From Clostridium sardiniense (GTDB lineage: Bacteria > Bacillota > Clostridia > Clostridiales > Clostridiaceae): a stretch of DNA of 38,539 nt. The translations under genes were made by a program, and so were the position numbers. The stretch's first letter is position 1. Each line of letters opens with the position of its first letter. The stretch spans positions 1-38,539 of the forward strand of contig NZ_JAFBDA010000030.1 of NCBI RefSeq assembly GCF_016907995.1, in the 5' to 3' direction. This document shows, one piece after another, positions 27,021 to 35,798 of this stretch. A model generated the notes under the pieces. It had not been told where the DNA came from. It did no database searches and worked only from the letters and a program-made list of their open reading frames with translations.

Positions 27021-27883
27021 TAAACATAATCTTCTATCTTTTTAAATGAATATCCAGCTTTCTTTAAGTTTTCTATTACAACTTTAACCCCTTCAAAGGT
27101 CTCTCCCTTAGGTTTATTCATATGATAAATTAATATAGAACCATTTTTTACAGTTTTTCCTTGCTTTATTATTTGTTCTTTTGAAAATGTTGCTCCTGCA
27201 TCTCCTAAAACATCAAAGCCTCCAATTTCATATCCAAGATCCTTAGCTATCTTTACTGATATATCATCATAATATGCAGTTCCTGATCTAAATAATTTTG
27301 GTTTTTTACCTGTTAATTCTTTTATCTTAGCGTCATTACCACTGATTTCATCATAGACTTCCTTAACAGAATTAGTACCCTTTATCTTATAGACTTCTCT
27401 ACCATTTACGCTTAACGGTTTATGCAATGTTCCATGATTTTGAATAGAAAAAAGATTGTTTCTAGCTAAATCATTAAATATATCCTTATTACTATCTATC
27501 CATCTACTATTTATAAATAATGTAGCTTCTATTCCTTCTTTTTTTAGATACTCTATGAGCTCTTTATCATAGTCATTTCCATGCGTTCCTCCACAAGCAT
27601 CAAAAGTTAAAAATACTACCTTATCATTAGTATTTATATGATTTAGTACTCCAGTTACCTTCTCCCCCCACTCTTTAGGATCTCTCCCATTATAATTTTC
27701 TTCAACTTCTTTTAAAGTAATTACATCTTCTTTATGTCCCTTTTCTTCTTTTGCATTGTTATCCACATTCACTTCTTTATTATTCACTTTAATATCAACA
27801 TCCTTATTTTCAGTGCATCCTATTCCAATAACACCAATAGATGTAATAATAAAAATTACTACTATATTCCTTAAAATCTTCAT
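27020..27883 (-). CDS. polysaccharide deacetylase-family lipoprotein
   Basis: A 287-residue carbohydrate esterase 4 (NodB homology) protein anchored outside the cell: signal with lipobox IGC near residue 23, a charged linker to about 60, then the catalytic domain. Motifs: VFLTFDACGG (motif 1, where the usual second Asp is Ala), QNHGTLHKPL (HxxxH motif 2), LFRSGTAYYD (motif 3), and ILIYHMNKP (motif 5). The TFDA form removes one canonical metal-binding Asp, so metal use or activity may differ; this form is known in other family members. Likely substrates are peptidoglycan or surface polysaccharide N-acetyl groups. GGGGG is 7 nt before the ATG at 27881-27883, preferred over an earlier in-frame start. 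Confidence 0.88.
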   Translation of the reverse strand: MKILRNIVVIFIITSIGVIGIGCTENKDVDIKVNNKEVNVDNNAKEEKGHKEDVITLKEVEENYNGRDPKEWGEKVTGVLNHINTNDKVVFLTFDACGGTHGNDYDKELIEYLKKEGIEATLFINSRWIDSNKDIFNDLARNNLFSIQNHGTLHKPLSVNGREVYKIKGTNSVKEVYDEISGNDAKIKELTGKKPKLFRSGTAYYDDISVKIAKDLGYEIGGFDVLGDAGATFSKEQIIKQGKTVKNGSILIYHMNKPKGETFEGVKVVIENLKKAGYSFKKIEDYV

Positions 27884-28085
27884 ATTTACCCCCAGAATCA
27901 TAATATAAGTAAATTTTACAACATTTATCCAGTATTATCTATTTTAAACTGGATAAATAAAGTTATACTTTATTTTTTTTCTATATTAGATTAAAATTAA
28001 AGGTAAATGTATAATATATAGACATAGATTAGAGGTTGTTTTTAATAGCCCTATTTGAAATATAATTATAGGAGGGGTAATATTT

Positions 28086-29744
28086 ATGTCAAATGATATG
28101 AATTCATCTAACTTCATAAGAAATATAATAATTGAAGACTTAGATAACGGAAAGCATGATAGCATAATAACAAGATTTCCACCAGAACCAAATGGATATC
28201 TACATATAGGTCATGCTAAATCAATTCTTTTAAACTTTGGTCTTGGTGCTGAATTTAAAGGAAGAACAAACTTAAGATTTGATGATACAAATCCAGTTAA
28301 GGAAGATACTGAGTATGTTCAGTCAATTGAAGAGGATGTAAAATGGCTTGGATGTCAGTGGGATGAACTTCACTTTGCATCAAACTATTTTGATGAAATG
28401 TATAATAGAGCAATCCTTTTAATAAAGAAAGGTTTAGCATATGTTTGTGATTTAACTCCAGATGAGGCAAAAGAATTTAGAGGAAACTTAACTGAACCTG
28501 GAAAAGATAGTCCTTATAGAAATAGAACTGTTGAAGAAAACCTAGAGTTATTTGAAAAAATGAGAAAAGGTGAGTTCAAAGATGGAGAAAAAGTTTTAAG
28601 AGCAAAAATAGATATGGCTTCTCCTAATATGAATATGAGAGATCCTATAATATATAGAATTGCTCATGCTACACATCACAATACAGGTGATAAGTGGTGT
28701 ATATATCCTATGTATGACTTTGCTCATCCAATTGAAGATGCAATTGAAGGAATAACTCATTCAATTTGTACTTTAGAGTTTGCAGATCACAGACCTTTAT
28801 ATGATTGGATCGTTAAAGAATGTGAAATGGAAAATGTACCAAGACAAATTGAATTTGCAAGACTTAACATGACTAATACTGTTATGAGTAAGAGAAAGCT
28901 TAAACAATTAGTTGATGAAAAGATAGTGGATGGATGGGATGACCCAAGAATGCCAACTATCTCAGGTCTTAGAAGAAGAGGATATACTCCTGAATCTATA
29001 AGAAACTTCTGCACAGCTATTGGTGTTGCGAAGAATAATTCAGTAGTTGACTCTCAAATGCTTGATTACTTCTTAAGAGAAGACCTTCAAACTAAAGCTC
29101 CTACTGCTATGGCTGTTATGAATCCACTTAAAGTTATCATAACAAACTATCCAGAAGGAAAAACTGAGATGTTACCAGTTTCTAATAATCCAAAGAATGA
29201 AGAACTTGGAACAAGAGAAGTTCCTTTCTCAAGAGAAATCTATGTTGAAAGAGATGACTTCATGGAAGTACCAGTTAAAAAGTACTTTAGATTATTCCCT
29301 GGTAACGAAGTTAGACTTATGGGAGCATACTTTATTAAATGTAATGATGTAATAAAAGATCCTGAAGGAAATGTTATAGAACTTCACTGTACTTATGATC
29401 CAGAAACTAAGAGTGGTTCTGGATTTACAGGAAGAAAAGTTAAAGGAACAATTCACTGGGTTGATGCAAAAAATGCAGTACCTGCTGAATTTAGATTATA
29501 TGAACCTTTAATATTAGATGTTGAGGATGGAAATGTTGATAAGAATTTCTTAGAACAAATAAATCCAAACTCAATGCAAGTACTTAATGGATTTATTGAA
29601 CCAATTGCAATTAATGGTGCAAAAGCATTAGATAAATTCCAAATGGTTAGAAATGGATTCTTCTCAGTGGATAATCACACTAAAGATGGAAAGTTAATCT
29701 TTAATAGAATAGTTCCACTTAAGAGTTCATTTAAATTAAAATAA
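28086..29744 (+). CDS. glnS: glutaminyl-tRNA synthetase
   Basis: A 552-residue class I GlnRS that charges tRNA-Gln directly, rather than through Glu-tRNA-Gln amidation. Signatures: [15 protein letters not shown] with the HIGH motif (about 31-45), NLRFDDTNP, the KMSKS-like VMSKRKL (near 260), then the two-barrel anticodon-binding domain (residues about 340-552). Length matches bacterial GlnRS. It probably serves the tRNA-Gln(TTG) genes at 5750 and 6445. GGAGGGG precedes the ATG by 8 nt. A weak promoter (TATAAT at 28010-28015) lies 70 bp upstream. GlnRS is uncommon in Firmicutes outside clostridia and relatives, which fits the organism. Convergent with gltX. Confidence 0.97.
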   Translation: MSNDMNSSNFIRNIIIEDLDNGKHDSIITRFPPEPNGYLHIGHAKSILLNFGLGAEFKGRTNLRFDDTNPVKEDTEYVQSIEEDVKWLGCQWDELHFASNYFDEMYNRAILLIKKGLAYVCDLTPDEAKEFRGNLTEPGKDSPYRNRTVEENLELFEKMRKGEFKDGEKVLRAKIDMASPNMNMRDPIIYRIAHATHHNTGDKWCIYPMYDFAHPIEDAIEGITHSICTLEFADHRPLYDWIVKECEMENVPRQIEFARLNMTNTVMSKRKLKQLVDEKIVDGWDDPRMPTISGLRRRGYTPESIRNFCTAIGVAKNNSVVDSQMLDYFLREDLQTKAPTAMAVMNPLKVIITNYPEGKTEMLPVSNNPKNEELGTREVPFSREIYVERDDFMEVPVKKYFRLFPGNEVRLMGAYFIKCNDVIKDPEGNVIELHCTYDPETKSGSGFTGRKVKGTIHWVDAKNAVPAEFRLYEPLILDVEDGNVDKNFLEQINPNSMQVLNGFIEPIAINGAKALDKFQMVRNGFFSVDNHTKDGKLIFNRIVPLKSSFKLK

Positions 29745-29761
29745 TATTTATACAAAATATA

Positions 29762-29796
29762 AAGGACATACTACCCAATGTAGTATGTCCTTCTAT
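29762..29796. terminator. bidirectional terminator between glnS and gltX
   Basis: Thirteen-pair perfect stem (29762-29774 with 29780-29792), 5-nt loop CCAAT, with TTCTATTT on the plus strand and TTTATATT on the minus strand. Confidence 0.85.
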
Positions 29797-29810
29797 TTAT
29801 AACTAATACT

Positions 29811-31469
29811 TTATAAGTTAATAAATTTATTAAATCTTTCTCTTACCTTTTCTTCACCCATAATTTGCATTATTGTATAAAGATCTGGTGTATTTGTTCT
29901 ATGAGTAAGTGCTGCTCTTACTGCACCTGCAACATCTGAAACCATTCCCTTAAAGTTTTCTGGATTCTTTTTGTATTCTTTTCTGTTTGTTGCATATCCA
30001 AGCTCTACAGCTAAAGTTTTAAGTTCTTCAAACCAAGTTTCTTGATCAGTATTAAAGTTGTATGCCTTAGCATAGCTTTCAATTATACTCTTAGCATCTT
30101 CTAAGTTTAAAGTCTTTGGAAGCTCTACATCTTCTGCTTTTTCTAAATCAAATAGTTCATCAAAGAAGTAGAATATTTTTTCACGAACTTCATTCCATTT
30201 ACCAAAATCTTTTCTTGGCTTTGGACCTTCTTTATCTATGTTGAATACTTCTTTCATCATAGCTTCATCTTTAGTTACAAGGTCAAACATTTCTTTATCA
30301 AAATCTTTTGCCCAAGTTGTATAATAATCATATACTACTTCAGGTTTCATTTTACATATAACATTCTTACTTACATCATGTAATTTAACTATATCAAATA
30401 AAGCACCTGATTTACTCATCTTATCTAAAGCTACAGTGAATTCATGATAATCTGCATCTGGATTTTCTGCTCTCCAATCTTCAAAGCTTGAGTTTATAAT
30501 ATTTAAAAGATATTCAATAACAGAAACTGCTGGGTATCCTTCTTCTCTATAGTAACTTACAGCACTTTCTGGATCTTTTCTCTTTGAAAGTTTTCTCTTT
30601 GATCCATTTTCTGATTTCATTATTGTTGGAACGTGAGCATAGTTTGGTCTCTTAAATCCTAAAACATCAAATAATTGAAGATGTATTGGAAGTGATGATA
30701 ACCATTCTTCTCCTCTTATTACATCTGTAGTGTGCATTAATGCATCATCTATAGCATGTGCAAAATGATATGTTGGAAGTCCATCTGATTTAATTATAAC
30801 TATATCTTGAACATTTTCTGGGAATGAAACATCTCCCTTTATTAAATCATGGCATTCTACTCTATTTTCTTCTTTTCCTGGTGATTTTAATCTTAAAATA
30901 TATTCTTCACCATTTTCAATTTTCTTTATAGCTTCTTCTACTGGAAGATTTCTATAGACAGCATATTCTCCATAATATCCTGGAGTAATCTTTTCTGCCA
31001 TTTGCTTTTCTCTTATTTCATTTAACTCTTCTGGAGTACAGAAGCATGGGTATGCTAATCCTTTTTTAACTAATTCTTTAGCGAATGTATGGTATATTTC
31101 TTTTCTTTGACTTTGTCTATATGGACCATATTCACCTTTTGAAGTTTCTTCTCCTGTCATACCTTCGTCAAAATTCATTCCAAAGTTATGCATAGTAGCT
31201 ATTGTATCTTCTATAGCACCTTCAACTTCTCTCTTTTGGTCTGTATCTTCAATTCTTAAATAGAAAATCCCTTCGCTTTGATGTGCAAGTCTTTCATTTA
31301 TAAGTGCTGCATAAACTCCTCCAATATGTTGGAATCCAGTAGGACTTGGTGCATATCTTACAACTCTAGCCCCTTCTTTTAAGTTTCTTTCAGGATATTT
31401 CTCTAAATAATACTCTGGAGTCTTTAATTCATTTTTAAATATTAAATTTGCTAATGTTTCTCTACTCAT
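29811..31469 (-). CDS. gltX: glutamyl-tRNA synthetase
   Basis: A 552-residue class I GluRS. The HIGH-type motif is [12 protein letters not shown] (about 41-53), with [14 protein letters not shown] after it, and the KMSKS-type motif is KRKLSKRKD (near 265). The C-terminal half carries the all-helical anticodon-binding domain. The N-terminus has about 35 extra residues before the catalytic core ([20 protein letters not shown]), as in a clostridial GltX branch longer than the E. coli enzyme. AGGTGATG lies 6 nt before the ATG. A T-box riboswitch (31498-31768) controls it by sensing uncharged tRNA-Glu. Having the same length as GlnS is coincidence; the two sequences differ in all domains. Confidence 0.96.
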   Translation of the reverse strand: MSRETLANLIFKNELKTPEYYLEKYPERNLKEGARVVRYAPSPTGFQHIGGVYAALINERLAHQSEGIFYLRIEDTDQKREVEGAIEDTIATMHNFGMNFDEGMTGEETSKGEYGPYRQSQRKEIYHTFAKELVKKGLAYPCFCTPEELNEIREKQMAEKITPGYYGEYAVYRNLPVEEAIKKIENGEEYILRLKSPGKEENRVECHDLIKGDVSFPENVQDIVIIKSDGLPTYHFAHAIDDALMHTTDVIRGEEWLSSLPIHLQLFDVLGFKRPNYAHVPTIMKSENGSKRKLSKRKDPESAVSYYREEGYPAVSVIEYLLNIINSSFEDWRAENPDADYHEFTVALDKMSKSGALFDIVKLHDVSKNVICKMKPEVVYDYYTTWAKDFDKEMFDLVTKDEAMMKEVFNIDKEGPKPRKDFGKWNEVREKIFYFFDELFDLEKAEDVELPKTLNLEDAKSIIESYAKAYNFNTDQETWFEELKTLAVELGYATNRKEYKKNPENFKGMVSDVAGAVRAALTHRTNTPDLYTIMQIMGEEKVRERFNKFINL

Positions 31470-31497
31470 TATTTCATCACCTTTCTAAAATTCATAT

Positions 31498-31768
31498 AAA
31501 AAAAGTCTTCTCCTCCTAAACACTTAGGACGAAAAGACTACAACTTTACGCGGTACCACCTAAATTAGCCGAAAAATATAAATTTTTAAGCTCACTTAAT
31601 TCTCTATAAGGGGAGAAAACCCAGTTATCTACTCTTAAATTTCGACACTATGCTCCAAAGCTTCTTTCTATGATTTTATTTACAAAGTTCTCACCAATAC
31701 TTCGCTCTCTTTAAAATAAAGATTCATATACTCTTCTTCTTCACTGCATTACTTTTTTATTTATCTAA
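31498..31768 (-). promoter_or_regulatory. T-box riboswitch of gltX, Glu specifier
   Basis: The T-box sequence GGTGGTACCGCG (31549-31560) is followed by a terminator with stem arms 31524-31539 and 31504-31519 and a T-tract at 31498-31503. Upstream is a roughly 200-nt stem I region starting with the AGTA (AG bulge) motif near 31740. A GAA triplet at 31641-31643 followed by A is the best specifier codon candidate and fits glutamate. Uncharged tRNA-Glu pairing with the specifier and with UGGN in the T-box would stop termination and raise gltX expression. Confidence 0.92.
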
Positions 31769-31776
31769 CGTATTTA

Positions 31777-31805
31777 ATTATACATTTATTAAATATCATT
31801 GTAAA
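31777..31805 (-). promoter_or_regulatory. promoter of the gltX T-box transcript
   Basis: Minus-strand TTTACA (31800-31805), 17-bp spacer, TATAAT (31777-31782). The start near 31770 agrees with the beginning of stem I. Confidence 0.8.
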
Positions 31806-31998
31806 TATCTCTTTTAAATCATGCAAAATTATAAAATTTGATAGATTTTAATCTTTCATTACTCATTACATATGAATTAAATATTTCATTTTTTATAGTT
31901 TTTGATTTTTTTAATTCAAATTCTTTACTTAATTATTTCATATGTTTAGTATAACTCATCACCCGTGTAAATATTTACAAAAATATATTTTTAGACAC

Positions 31999-32087
31999 GA
32001 AAAAACGCAACCCTTGGGGCCAGGTTGCGCTTTAGCAATAAGCAATAAATAAAAAGGGGGCTATTTATTCCTTTTATTTATCCTTGC
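31999..32087 (-). ncRNA. candidate small RNA (~89 nt) with two C-rich loops
   Basis: A promoter (32094-32122) and a terminator (32000-32029) on the same strand bracket about 89 nt with no start codon. The predicted RNA begins GCAAGG. Its first 18 nt can pair with 32039-32056 (GCAA with UUGC, then AUAAAUAAAAGG with its complement, one bulged U), leaving a loop that contains GCCCCC (32056-32061). After a short single-stranded stretch comes the terminator stem CGCAACC/GGTTGCG, whose loop holds GGCCCC (32016-32021). C-rich loops are typical of Gram-positive sRNAs that pair with ribosome binding sites. Not a known family that I recognise. Expression is inferred. Confidence 0.65.
32000..32029 (-). 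terminator. terminator of the candidate small RNA
   Basis: Minus-strand CGCAACC (32023-32029) pairs with GGTTGCG (32006-32012), followed by TTTTTT (32000-32005). The remaining 31806-31998 spacer toward the gltX promoter shows no gene. Confidence 0.9.
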
Positions 32088-32093
32088 AATAGT

Positions 32094-32122
32094 ATTATAT
32101 GTTAATGGATTATAAAATGCAA
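32094..32122 (-). promoter_or_regulatory. promoter of the candidate small RNA
   Basis: Minus-strand TTGCAT (32117-32122), 17-bp spacer, perfect TATAAT (32094-32099). It lies after the probable rsuA terminator, so the RNA is an independent unit. Confidence 0.8.
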
Positions 32123-32137
32123 GTAATTTTAAAAACT

Positions 32138-32166
32138 TTATTCATTTTATGGAAATTAATGAATAA
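32138..32166 (-). terminator. possible terminator of rsuA
   Basis: Nine-pair AT stem (32158-32166 with 32138-32146), 11-nt loop, then AGTTTTT on the minus strand. It is 28 bp after the rsuA stop codon. The AT-only stem makes it weak, so some read-through into the small RNA is possible. Confidence 0.5.
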
Positions 32167-32193
32167 TTCTCTTGCAAGTTTTCCCATCATTCG

Positions 32194-32910
32194 TTAAAAG
32201 CTTTTTAGATGCATTATTTCTTCTTCTGTTAGTTCCCTATATTCGCCTTCCTCTAGTTCTTCATCTAAAGGTAATCCTCCAAATTCAATTCTTTGAAGAT
32301 ATACTACATTTTTTCCTACAGCTTCAAACATTCTTTTAACTTGATGGAATTTACCTTCTTGTATTGTTACATTAATTTCTGATCCCTCATCTGTTGCTTC
32401 TATAATTTCAAGAGTTGCTTCTTTGCAAATATATCCATCATCTAAAGTAATACCTTTTTTAAATGCTTCAACATCTTCTTCAGTAACTTTTTTATCTATT
32501 TTAGCATAATAAACTTTATCTACTTTCCATTTAGGAGCTATTAATCTATGATTTAATTCTCCATCATTAGTTAATAATAATAGTCCTACAGTATCTTTAT
32601 CTAGCCTTCCAACTGGGAATGGTTCAAAGGCTTGATGATCTACTTCTAAAAGATCAACAACTGTTTCTTCTCTTGAATCAGATGTAGCTGATATTACTCC
32701 ATCTGGCTTATTCATCATAAGATATATAAACTCTCTATAAAATATTTGTTCTCCATTTATCTTTATAACTGATTTATCAGGATCTACAAGCTTACCGCTA
32801 TCTTTTTCTACTACTCCATCAACTTCTATAAACCCTTTTCTTGCTAATACCTTAATTTCTTTTCTACTTCCGTATCCTAAATTTGAAATTATCTTATCTA
32901 ATCTTTGCAA
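32194..32910 (-). CDS. rsuA: 16S rRNA pseudouridine synthase, RsuA family
   Basis: A 238-residue RsuA-type synthase, which in E. coli makes pseudouridine 516 in 16S rRNA. An N-terminal S4 RNA-binding domain (QRLDKIISNLGYGSRKEIKVLARKGFIEVDG, residues 1-35) is followed by the catalytic domain: YLMMNKPDGVISA, then PVGRLDKDTVGLLLLTNDG with the catalytic Asp, and the C-terminal EGKFHQVKRMFEAVGK. Whether position 516 is the target is inferred from family. The in-frame GTG at 32920-32922 is inside the GAGGTG site, so the TTG at 32908-32910 (9-nt spacing) is preferred. It has its own promoter and is transcribed toward the candidate small RNA. Confidence 0.93.
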   Translation of the reverse strand: MQRLDKIISNLGYGSRKEIKVLARKGFIEVDGVVEKDSGKLVDPDKSVIKINGEQIFYREFIYLMMNKPDGVISATSDSREETVVDLLEVDHQAFEPFPVGRLDKDTVGLLLLTNDGELNHRLIAPKWKVDKVYYAKIDKKVTEEDVEAFKKGITLDDGYICKEATLEIIEATDEGSEINVTIQEGKFHQVKRMFEAVGKNVVYLQRIEFGGLPLDEELEEGEYRELTEEEIMHLKSF

Positions 32911-32980
32911 TTTATTGAACACCTCTTATCTTTATTTTGTTATTTATCTAAATATTTTTCTCTAACTTAAGTTTCATCTT

Positions 32981-33009
32981 ATTGTATTATTAATCTCCCC
33001 AAAAATCAA
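32981..33009 (-). promoter_or_regulatory. promoter of rsuA
   Basis: Minus-strand TTGATT (33004-33009), 17-bp spacer, TACAAT (32981-32986), 71 bp before the start codon. Confidence 0.6.
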
Positions 33010-33050
33010 TTAATGAATCCTTGCTATAAATATAAAATTATTGCTAAATT

Positions 33051-33076
33051 AAAAAAGCCCTTTAGGACTTTTTTAA
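33051..33076. terminator. terminator of the triple-tyrosine protein gene
   Basis: AAAAAAGCCC (33051-33060) pairs with GGACTTTTTT, short TTTA loop, one mismatch. T-tracts on both strands. It lies about 30 bp after the stop codon of the minus-strand gene. Confidence 0.75.
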
Positions 33077-33104
33077 TTTACGCTACATAACTCTATAATA
33101 AATT

Positions 33105-35105
33105 TTATACAGTAAATTCTATCTCACAGTAATCCTCATAATTAACTCTTTTATAAAAACTCTTTGCAAGTACCATTACTCTATATTTACCTTTTGAAAA
33201 TGGTATAAATGTATAATATCTTTTCTTGCTATAGCTTTGAGCTTTTACCCAGTTACCTTTTTCCATTAAATAAAATTCATAACAAACATCTTTTCCTCCA
33301 ACACTTTCAGCCCAGAAGTTTACTTCAGTGTTGATTTTAATTGGCTCTTTATCTATTTTTATTTTAGTTCCTGTAACTGGAATTGCCTCATGTACATATA
33401 TATTTATATCTCTTTTTGTATCAAATTCACCTTCACACTTTACGTTTTTTGCATAAACTTCGAAGGTGTATTTTCCTGCACATTTAGGTTTGACAACAAT
33501 CTTCTTATTCTTCATAAATCCTGTTTCTTCAACTTCATGTCCATTTATTTTGGTTACAAAATTAATTAATATATTTTTTGTATTTTGAACTACAGCTTCT
33601 ACTTCTATTTCATCACCAACTAAGAATAATTCTCTACAAGGTAATAAAATATAATCTATATTTCCTGGTAAATAGTCTTTTACCTTTAAAAACACACTTG
33701 AATCGACATCATAATCCTCTAGAGAGTATTTATCCTTTACCCTTATACTGATTTCATACTCTCCTTTTTCTTTTGGAGTATAGTTTAGCCAATTTGTTCT
33801 ACTATAATCTATTCTATCGATTTCTTTTCCATCTCTAAAAATTATGAATGAATATAAAAGTATAGTTCCACCTTCAGCAATTGCTCTAACATTTATAGGT
33901 CTATTAACTATAACTTCCCTTCTTTGATCTGAGATAACATCAACTATTCTAATTGGCTTATCTCCTTTTTTATCTATATCAAATACTATTGTCTTCTTAT
34001 CTTCATAATCTCCATTATAAGATATATCTTTTACATATAAAGTTATCTTATAAGACCCCTTTTCTCTAGGATTCCAATAAAATTCCTTACTTCTTGTATA
34101 GCATGAATCTTCTGCAATTGGACCATCTACAATATATCTATATACTAATTCTCTTCCGCCATAAGCATCTGCTTTAAATGTAATATCTGTTCCTGATACT
34201 TGTGGCGTATTAACATCAGCCTTAAAGCTATTAATCCTTACAGCATTATATGGTCTAACTTCATATAACATAACAGCTCTATCATCGTACTCTTTATTTG
34301 AGAATATATCTTTCATAAGACATAAAAGTTTATATTCTCCTTCCTCATTCTCTTGGAAACTTACAATTCTTCTTGATGAGAAATCTTGTATACATACTGA
34401 TCTTCCGTACTTGTCCACTCTTACAAATTTAAATAGTAATGGACGTGCATCATCACAGGAAGCCTTAACTTTAAATACTAGTTCTTCATTTAATAATAAT
34501 TCATCTGTTAAGCATTTAAAATCTGTTATTTCAACTTTATTTTTTTCTTTAACTTTGAATTTTATAGTCTTATATTCATCAACATTTTCTTTAGAACTTG
34601 TTTTTTTGCATTCTATTAGGATCTCCTCAGTTCCCTCACGTACAGCAGCATATGATAATTTATTGTCAGTTGAATAATCCCTTACAGGTTCCCAACCATT
34701 ATCTCCTCTTCTCCAAAATCTATATAATAGAACTTCTTTACTTGAAACGACTTCTATATTAACTTTTTCACCAGTAAAACACTCTTCTTTATCTAATAAA
34801 ATTTCCTTAATCAATTTCTCCTCACCCAAGCTCTTTCCTATTATGTATTCTTCTTTTGCTAAAAATTCAAAAGGCTTCTTAGAACCTTTCCTTTTCCCTT
34901 GTACCATTACTATGTATTCACCCTCATTTTTTGGAGTCCAAACACATGATTTTTTATTATTAAAGTTTTTTATTGTACTCCAAATCCCATCATTTCCGAT
35001 TAAAACTTTAAAATCTATCTCTTCCTCAAATTCAACACCTATCTCTATATTCTCCTTAGGTTCTTGAGGACTCTTCTTCCCAAATAAAATATTCATATCA
35101 CCCAT
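33105..35105 (-). CDS. triple-tyrosine (Y_Y_Y) repeat protein
   Basis: A 666-residue protein built from about seven tandem beta-sandwich repeats of roughly 90-95 residues. Each ends in a line like KGSYKITLYVKD, YEDKKTIVFD, the signature of the Y_Y_Y/triple-tyrosine domain, here with the linking phrases LLYRFWRRGDNGWEPVRDYS, LVYRYIVDG, and VCYEFYLMEKGNWVKAQSYS. Y_Y_Y units normally sit between propellers and a kinase in hybrid sensors; here they stand alone, without signal peptide or membrane segment, so the protein should be cytosolic. No catalytic motif seen. Binding or scaffold roles are guesses. GGGGTG is 6 nt before the ATG at 35103-35105, chosen over an upstream GTG inside that site. Two promoters and a palindrome precede it. 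Confidence 0.82.
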   Translation of the reverse strand: MGDMNILFGKKSPQEPKENIEIGVEFEEEIDFKVLIGNDGIWSTIKNFNNKKSCVWTPKNEGEYIVMVQGKRKGSKKPFEFLAKEEYIIGKSLGEEKLIKEILLDKEECFTGEKVNIEVVSSKEVLLYRFWRRGDNGWEPVRDYSTDNKLSYAAVREGTEEILIECKKTSSKENVDEYKTIKFKVKEKNKVEITDFKCLTDELLLNEELVFKVKASCDDARPLLFKFVRVDKYGRSVCIQDFSSRRIVSFQENEEGEYKLLCLMKDIFSNKEYDDRAVMLYEVRPYNAVRINSFKADVNTPQVSGTDITFKADAYGGRELVYRYIVDGPIAEDSCYTRSKEFYWNPREKGSYKITLYVKDISYNGDYEDKKTIVFDIDKKGDKPIRIVDVISDQRREVIVNRPINVRAIAEGGTILLYSFIIFRDGKEIDRIDYSRTNWLNYTPKEKGEYEISIRVKDKYSLEDYDVDSSVFLKVKDYLPGNIDYILLPCRELFLVGDEIEVEAVVQNTKNILINFVTKINGHEVEETGFMKNKKIVVKPKCAGKYTFEVYAKNVKCEGEFDTKRDINIYVHEAIPVTGTKIKIDKEPIKINTEVNFWAESVGGKDVCYEFYLMEKGNWVKAQSYSKKRYYTFIPFSKGKYRVMVLAKSFYKRVNYEDYCEIEFTV

Positions 35106-35140
35106 ATATTTCACCCCGTATTAACCATCGCTATTCTCTT

Positions 35141-35168
35141 ATTATACTACAATCCCAATTATTGTAAA
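35141..35168 (-). promoter_or_regulatory. proximal promoter of the Y_Y_Y gene
   Basis: Minus-strand TTTACA (35163-35168), 16-bp spacer, TATAAT (35141-35146), 36 bp before the ATG. Confidence 0.65.
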
Positions 35169-35193
35169 TAAAATTCCATAATTCTCTTATTTT

Positions 35194-35221
35194 ATTATAC
35201 AACATTCTTCTTAATGTACAA
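35194..35221 (-). promoter_or_regulatory. distal promoter of the Y_Y_Y gene
   Basis: Minus-strand TTGTAC (35216-35221), 16-bp spacer, TATAAT (35194-35199). Its -35 lies inside the palindrome at 35213-35229, so a protein bound there would block it. Confidence 0.55.
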
Positions 35222-35229
35222 TGTACATT
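35213..35229. promoter_or_regulatory. 17-bp perfect palindrome, candidate operator
   Basis: AATGTACA-A-TGTACATT, an 8-1-8 perfect dyad overlapping the -35 of the distal promoter of the Y_Y_Y gene. The size suits a dimeric repressor. No regulator gene is adjacent. Confidence 0.55.
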
Positions 35230-35305
35230 TCCTAATTGACACCTTACTGATTACAAAAAATATTATAATAATGTATTGTTTGAGCTTATAGTACATATAC
35301 ACTCA

Positions 35306-35349
35306 TAAAAAAAGAGCTATATAAAATACAGGTATTTTATATAGCTCTT
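35306..35349 (-). terminator. terminator of the pgi-DUF188 operon
   Basis: Seventeen-pair perfect stem (35312-35328 with 35333-35349), 4-nt loop, then T-tract at 35306-35311 on the minus strand. The far arm overlaps the stop codon of the DUF188 gene. Confidence 0.92.
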
Positions 35350-35791
35350 AGTTTTTAATATTATATTCAATTATAGATCTTAAATTATTTAATAATCTTT
35401 CTTCATCCTCTGAAGTTCTCTTTTTAGGTCCTTTAAACCTTCCACCAGCTTTTCTAATTTTTTGTGATATATGTCTTTGTTCTAATAATAAATCAATATT
35501 TTTTTCTGTGTATATACTTCCCTTAGGACTTATAACATTAACACCTCTAGGTAAGCACATAGCTGCAACTCCATAATCCTGAGTAACTACTATATCTCCA
35601 TTTTGAGAGTTATTTACTACATACATATCCACACTTTGAAAACCACTATCTACAATTACAACTTTTGAATAATCACTTTGAATAAAATGATGTATATCAA
35701 CAAAAATATTTACTTCTATTGCATATTCTTTTGCTAAATTTTCAATTTTGGAGATGCTTGGACAAGCATCTCCATCAATAATAATTTTCAT
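35348..35791 (-). CDS. YaiI/YqxD (DUF188) family protein
   Basis: A 147-residue protein of the DUF188/UPF0178 family, which has a PIN-like fold. Signatures: IDGDACPS at the start, DIHHF near 33, VDSGFQSVD near 48, GDIVVTQDYGVAAMCLPRG near 65-82, and GGRFKGPKKRT near 115. The conserved Asp residues suggest a metal-dependent nuclease, but family function is not settled. Only 7 bp separate it from the pgi stop, and no Shine-Dalgarno is visible before its ATG; it may be translated by coupling to pgi. Normal length. Confidence 0.9.
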   Translation of the reverse strand: MKIIIDGDACPSISKIENLAKEYAIEVNIFVDIHHFIQSDYSKVVIVDSGFQSVDMYVVNNSQNGDIVVTQDYGVAAMCLPRGVNVISPKGSIYTEKNIDLLLEQRHISQKIRKAGGRFKGPKKRTSEDEERLLNNLRSIIEYNIKN

Positions 35792-35798
35792 ATATATA

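Noticed and set aside
28086..31469. glnS and gltX as a recent tandem duplication because both encode 552 residues
   Set aside because: The sequences and anticodon-binding domains differ throughout and the genes are convergent; equal length is chance.
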